Shown here: positions 5,133 through 7,722 of the stretch, piece by piece | Layout: each line of letters begins with the position of its first letter | Numbering within the stretch: position 1 is the stretch's first letter | Source of the DNA: N074bin45 sp039587475 | GTDB lineage: Bacteria > Gemmatimonadota > Gemmatimonadetes > Gemmatimonadales > GWC2-71-9 | Assembly: GCA_039587475.1 (NCBI GenBank) | Contig: JBDHIK010000119.1 | Location: forward strand, 1-7,722 | Reading direction: 5' to 3' | DNA: 7,722 nucleotides | Position numbers and translations under genes: made by a program | Notes under the pieces: generated by a model | The model's database searches: none | Told to the model about the DNA's origin: nothing | Seen by the model: the letters and a program-made list of their open reading frames with translations, nothing else

Positions 5133-6827
5133 TCACAGGTCCCCCCGGCGTCGCTGATAGGTGATGTACTCCGACGCCCGCATCGCCAGGGCCATGATGG
5201 TCCAGGTAGGATTCTTGTCCGCCTGGGACACGAACGAACCGCCGTCCGCCACGAACAGGTTCCTGACGTCGTGGGCCTGGCACTGGGCATTGAGCGCCGA
5301 GGTGTTCGGGTCATGGCCCATGCGCACGACACCCAGCTCGTGGATGATGCGACCGCCCGGGGCAATACCGTAGCCCTGTTCCCGGGTCGGCATCGGCGAC
5401 CACACCTCGCCGCCCATGGCGTCCACGATAGCACGGAACGTCTCCTGCATGTGCTTGACCTGCCGGTATTCGTAGTCGCTCCATTCCCAGTGGAACCGGA
5501 GGACCGGAATGCCCCACTGGTCTTTCACCTCCGGATCGAGGTCACAAAAGCACTTGTCGGAGGGGATCATCTCGCCCCGACCGGAGAACCCGACGACGGT
5601 ACCGTAGTACTCGCGGTAGGCCTCCTTGAGATCGACGCCGTAGCCGCCGCCCACGGGGTAGTGCTGGATGCCCCCCATGAAGCCGTAGCCCGGCACGCCG
5701 CGCCCGCCCCAGATCTCGATGTGGTAGCCGCGCGGAAAATCCAGTTTGCTGTTGTCGAGCCACCACGGCATGTAGAGATGCCCACCTCCCACCCCATCCT
5801 CGTTGTGAGGGAGGTTGTCCACCAGCTTGGGGATGAAGCCTGCGACATCGGACCCGGTGGTGTCGGTGAGGTACTTCCCCACCACGCCGCTCGAATTGGC
5901 CAGGCCCTGCGGGAACGAGGCCGATGTGGAGTTCAGGAGTATACGGGCTGTGGAGCAGGCGCTGGCCGCCAGCACGACGACGTCGGCCTCGACGTGCCGG
6001 TCGGTCCCGCTGGCCTTGTCGATGTAGGACACGCCGGAGGCCAGTCCCCCGGCGCCGAGCGTTACCTCCCGCGCCATGGCGCCGGTGAGCATGGTGAGCC
6101 GGCCGGTGGCCAGTGCCGGTTTGATCAACACGTTGGTCGACGAGAAATTGGCGTTGACCGAGCAGCCGCGGTTGCACTGGCCGCAATAGTGGCAGGCCGG
6201 CCGGCCGTTGAGCATCTCGGTCAGAATCGACAGGCGAGCCGGAATGCAGGTGATGTCCAGCTCATCACAGGCCTGCTTGACCAGCAGTTCGTAACAACGC
6301 GGACGCGGCGGGGGCTGGAAGATGCCGTCAGGCTCGTTCGGCAGCCCCTCCCGGCTCCCGAAGATGCCGACCAACCGGTCCACCTCGTCGTAGTAGCGTC
6401 GGAGATCGTCGTAACCGATGGGCCAGTCGTCGCCCAGTCCGTCCAGGGTCTTGCGACGGAAATCGTCCGGGCCGAACCTGAGGGAGATGCGGCCCCAGTG
6501 ATTGGTCCGGCCACCCACCATCCGGGCGCGCCACCAATCGAACCGGGTGCCCTCGGCGCGGGTGTAGGGCTCGCCCTCGATGTCCCAGCCGCCGATACAG
6601 GCGTCGAATTCCCCGAAGGGGCGCTCACGGGTCGACGACCCGCGACGGGGCGTGTCGTAGGGCCAGGCGAACATGGCCGAGTCGGTGACGTTGTCCCAGG
6701 GGTCGCCGGCCTCGAGGAGGACGACGTTGGCGCCGGCCTTGGTGAGCATGTAGGCCGCCATGCCACCCCCGGCCCCGGAGCCGACGATGCAGACGTCGTA
6801 CTTCTGGCGTTTGGATTTCGTGAACAT
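5133..6827 (-). CDS. GMC-family FAD-dependent dehydrogenase, probable sugar/glucoside dehydrogenase large subunit
   Basis: A 564-residue flavoprotein of the glucose-methanol-choline family. The FAD-binding turn is YDVCIVGSGAGGGMAAYML (10-28), with Glu39 in VVLLEAG binding ribose, and GGRTNHWG (105-112) is the second flavin motif. The C-terminal signature IIHELGVVRMGHDP (494-507) and NLFVADGGSFVSQADKNPTW (523-542) gives a likely catalytic pair, His496 and Asn539. A cysteine cluster, C-x2-C-x2-C-x3-C at 212-222 (nt 6162-6194), resembles the cysteines that hold a 3Fe-4S cluster in bacterial FAD glucose dehydrogenase and glucoside 3-dehydrogenase. There is no signal peptide; export is expected by piggyback on the Tat-bearing small subunit encoded immediately downstream. 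This pairing suggests a periplasmic, respiratory-chain-linked sugar oxidation, with C3 of a glucoside the best candidate from context. No good Shine-Dalgarno precedes ATG 6827. The usual cytochrome c partner is not in the window. Confidence 0.92.
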   Translation of the reverse strand: MFTKSKRQKYDVCIVGSGAGGGMAAYMLTKAGANVVLLEAGDPWDNVTDSAMFAWPYDTPRRGSSTRERPFGEFDACIGGWDIEGEPYTRAEGTRFDWWRARMVGGRTNHWGRISLRFGPDDFRRKTLDGLGDDWPIGYDDLRRYYDEVDRLVGIFGSREGLPNEPDGIFQPPPRPRCYELLVKQACDELDITCIPARLSILTEMLNGRPACHYCGQCNRGCSVNANFSSTNVLIKPALATGRLTMLTGAMAREVTLGAGGLASGVSYIDKASGTDRHVEADVVVLAASACSTARILLNSTSASFPQGLANSSGVVGKYLTDTTGSDVAGFIPKLVDNLPHNEDGVGGGHLYMPWWLDNSKLDFPRGYHIEIWGGRGVPGYGFMGGIQHYPVGGGYGVDLKEAYREYYGTVVGFSGRGEMIPSDKCFCDLDPEVKDQWGIPVLRFHWEWSDYEYRQVKHMQETFRAIVDAMGGEVWSPMPTREQGYGIAPGGRIIHELGVVRMGHDPNTSALNAQCQAHDVRNLFVADGGSFVSQADKNPTWTIMALAMRASEYITYQRRRGDL

Positions 6828-6872
6828 GAGGGCGAAGGTACGGTGCGCTCGGGGGATCGGCTAGGGTGGGAA

Positions 6873-6928
6873 GGGAGCGGGGAGCAGGCGGAGCTTCACA
6901 CGGACCACCGTCCACGGTCCACGATCTA
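6873..6928. repeat. Degenerate tandem 7-bp repeat, 8 units in phase
   Basis: The gap between the isomerase and GMC genes can be read as eight heptamers in constant phase from 6873. The first two are GGGAGCG and GGGAGCA. A diverged middle follows (6887-6900). The last four, from 6901, are variants of CGGTCCA: CGGACCA (6901-6907), a unit with one central change (6908-6914), the consensus itself (6915-6921) and CGATCTA (6922-6928). Heptanucleotide tandem repeats between genes are known in cyanobacteria (STRR elements); no equivalent name is claimed here. The array ends two bases from the isomerase stop codon. The remainder of the gap, 6829-6872, shows nothing I can name. Confidence 0.5.
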
Positions 6929-6929
6929 G

Positions 6930-7722
6930 CTACTCAGCCAACACCTCCACCAGATGCGCATAGCTCCGCCGGATGCTCTCGAGCGAATCGTCCGGCGAGT
7001 CGTGCTCCACGAAGTAATGCTCCACTCCCGCCGCTTCGGCGTCGGCGAAAATCGCCGGAAAGTCGATGGCGCCCCGTCCCACATCGACCATGGTGCCGTC
7101 GGGCGACCGGTCCTTCACGTGCACACTCGGGTAGCGACCCGGATAGGCGGCGAAGTACTCGAGGGGATCGCCACCGCCGTGGGTGGTCCAGAAGAGATCC
7201 AGCTGGATCTGGACGAGGTCCGGATCCGTCTCCGCCAACAATACGTCGAACGGGATCTGACCGTCCATCGGCTGAAACTCGAAATCGTGGTTGTGGTAGG
7301 CGAACTGGAATCCGGCCGCCTGCGCCTGCAACCCGATCTCGTTGAACGTCTCGGCCACACGCCGGTAGTCGTCCAGGGTCTCCCGCTTGTCGGGGGCGAT
7401 CCAGGGATCGACGAGATACCGGTGGCCCAGAATGGTCGCCACTTCGAAGGCGGGCTCCCAGTCCTCGACGTGGAAGTGCGCGGAAGGTGCCGTCAGACCC
7501 TCGGCGTCGAGCCACGACCGGATGGCGTGCGGGTCCTGATTGAAGTACCCGGCGAACTCGACCTCCCGGTAGCCGATCCCGGCCACCGCTGCCAGGGTGC
7601 CGGCGACGTCCTCGGCCATGAGGTCCCGCACCGTGTAGAGTTGTACGCCCACGGCCTGTGCCGTGCGGATCTGTGACGAGCCGCCACACGCCGCCAGCAA
7701 CGAGGGCGGGAGGGCCAGCGCC
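6930..7722 (-). CDS. Sugar phosphate isomerase/epimerase-family TIM barrel lipoprotein, 5'-truncated
   Basis: The coding frame runs off the right edge. The last residues before the mature protein read ALALPPSLLAAC, ending in a lipobox L-A-A-C (Cys codon 7686-7688), so the mature protein is a lipid-anchored envelope enzyme of 252 residues counted from that Cys. A TTG at 7700 lies inside the signal peptide and is not the start. The fold is the xylose isomerase-like TIM barrel (COG1082): VGVQLYTVRD (13-22), GYREVEFAGYF (39-49), AYHNHDFEF (130-138), QIQLDLFWTTHGGGDP (160-175), YPSVHVKDRS (186-195) and YFVEHDS (225-231). Asp164, His190 and Glu228 match three of the four metal ligands of the epimerase family; the first ligand, usually Glu, appears to be in the H-N-H segment (132-134). 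Family members isomerise, epimerise or hydrate keto-sugars. Its envelope position next to a keto-sugar-generating flavin complex suggests action on the oxidised glycoside or sugar (inference). Confidence 0.88.
   Translation of the reverse strand, partial: ALALPPSLLAACGGSSQIRTAQAVGVQLYTVRDLMAEDVAGTLAAVAGIGYREVEFAGYFNQDPHAIRSWLDAEGLTAPSAHFHVEDWEPAFEVATILGHRYLVDPWIAPDKRETLDDYRRVAETFNEIGLQAQAAGFQFAYHNHDFEFQPMDGQIPFDVLLAETDPDLVQIQLDLFWTTHGGGDPLEYFAAYPGRYPSVHVKDRSPDGTMVDVGRGAIDFPAIFADAEAAGVEHYFVEHDSPDDSLESIRRSYAHLVEVLAE

Noticed and set aside
5131..5283. Upstream extension of the small-subunit gene to 5283
   Set aside because: It would overlap the GMC C-terminus by about 150 bp and bury the Tat-type N-terminus inside the protein.
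6873..6928. Reading the heptamer array as a CRISPR or protein-binding iteron array
   Set aside because: Units are only 7 bp, lack spacers and are not near cas or replication genes.
5271..6929. 552-residue open frame on the plus strand opposite the GMC gene
   Set aside because: It is a GC-rich antisense shadow with low-complexity Gly/Ala/Val/His composition and no recognisable motif, while the opposite strand encodes a complete GMC enzyme.
7698..7700. TTG as the start codon of the isomerase lipoprotein
   Set aside because: The frame continues upstream with hydrophobic signal-peptide residues and the lipobox needs them, so the start is outside the window.

Overview
This is a GC-rich (about two thirds G+C by eye), densely coded bacterial window. 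All six genes belong to sugar-oxidation families that are common in Gemmatimonadota, Planctomycetota, Acidobacteriota and Bacteroidota. High GC, Tat (twin-arginine) signals, a lipoprotein TIM barrel and short heptamer-type intergenic repeats make a Gemmatimonadota-like environmental genome my best guess, but no rRNA or marker gene settles it.

Layout. Three genes run rightward: the 3' part of a DUF1080 (3-keto-disaccharide hydrolase family) gene (1-540), an NupG/XapB-like major facilitator permease (677-1888), and a Tat-signal Gfo/Idh/MocA oxidoreductase (1900-3234). They meet, across a 64-bp convergent gap, three tightly coupled leftward genes and a fourth just upstream of them. In transcription order these are a sugar phosphate isomerase/epimerase-like lipoprotein (6930-7722, 5' end cut by the window), a GMC-family flavin dehydrogenase (5133-6827), a gluconate 2-dehydrogenase subunit 3-like small subunit with a Tat signal (4534-5130), and a second, apparently cytoplasmic Gfo/Idh/MocA oxidoreductase (3299-4537, GTG start).

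How the genes may work together. The GMC enzyme plus the Tat-bearing small subunit resembles the membrane/periplasmic glucoside 3-dehydrogenase type of complex, in which the small subunit carries the signal and the flavoprotein is co-exported. DUF1080 proteins cleave 3-keto-glycosides, Gfo/Idh/MocA enzymes interconvert hydroxyl and keto groups on sugars, and TIM-barrel epimerase relatives act on keto-sugars. The inferred theme is envelope-located oxidation of a glycoside to its 3-keto form, cleavage, uptake by the permease and reduction or isomerisation of the keto-sugar. The substrate cannot be read from sequence. The cytochrome c partner usual for such dehydrogenases is not in the window.

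Non-coding DNA is short. The two longest gaps (541-676 and 6829-6929) both contain degenerate tandem 7-bp units, and a 12-bp motif recurs just after the stop codons of two rightward genes. I see no tRNA, rRNA, CRISPR array, insertion sequence or riboswitch.
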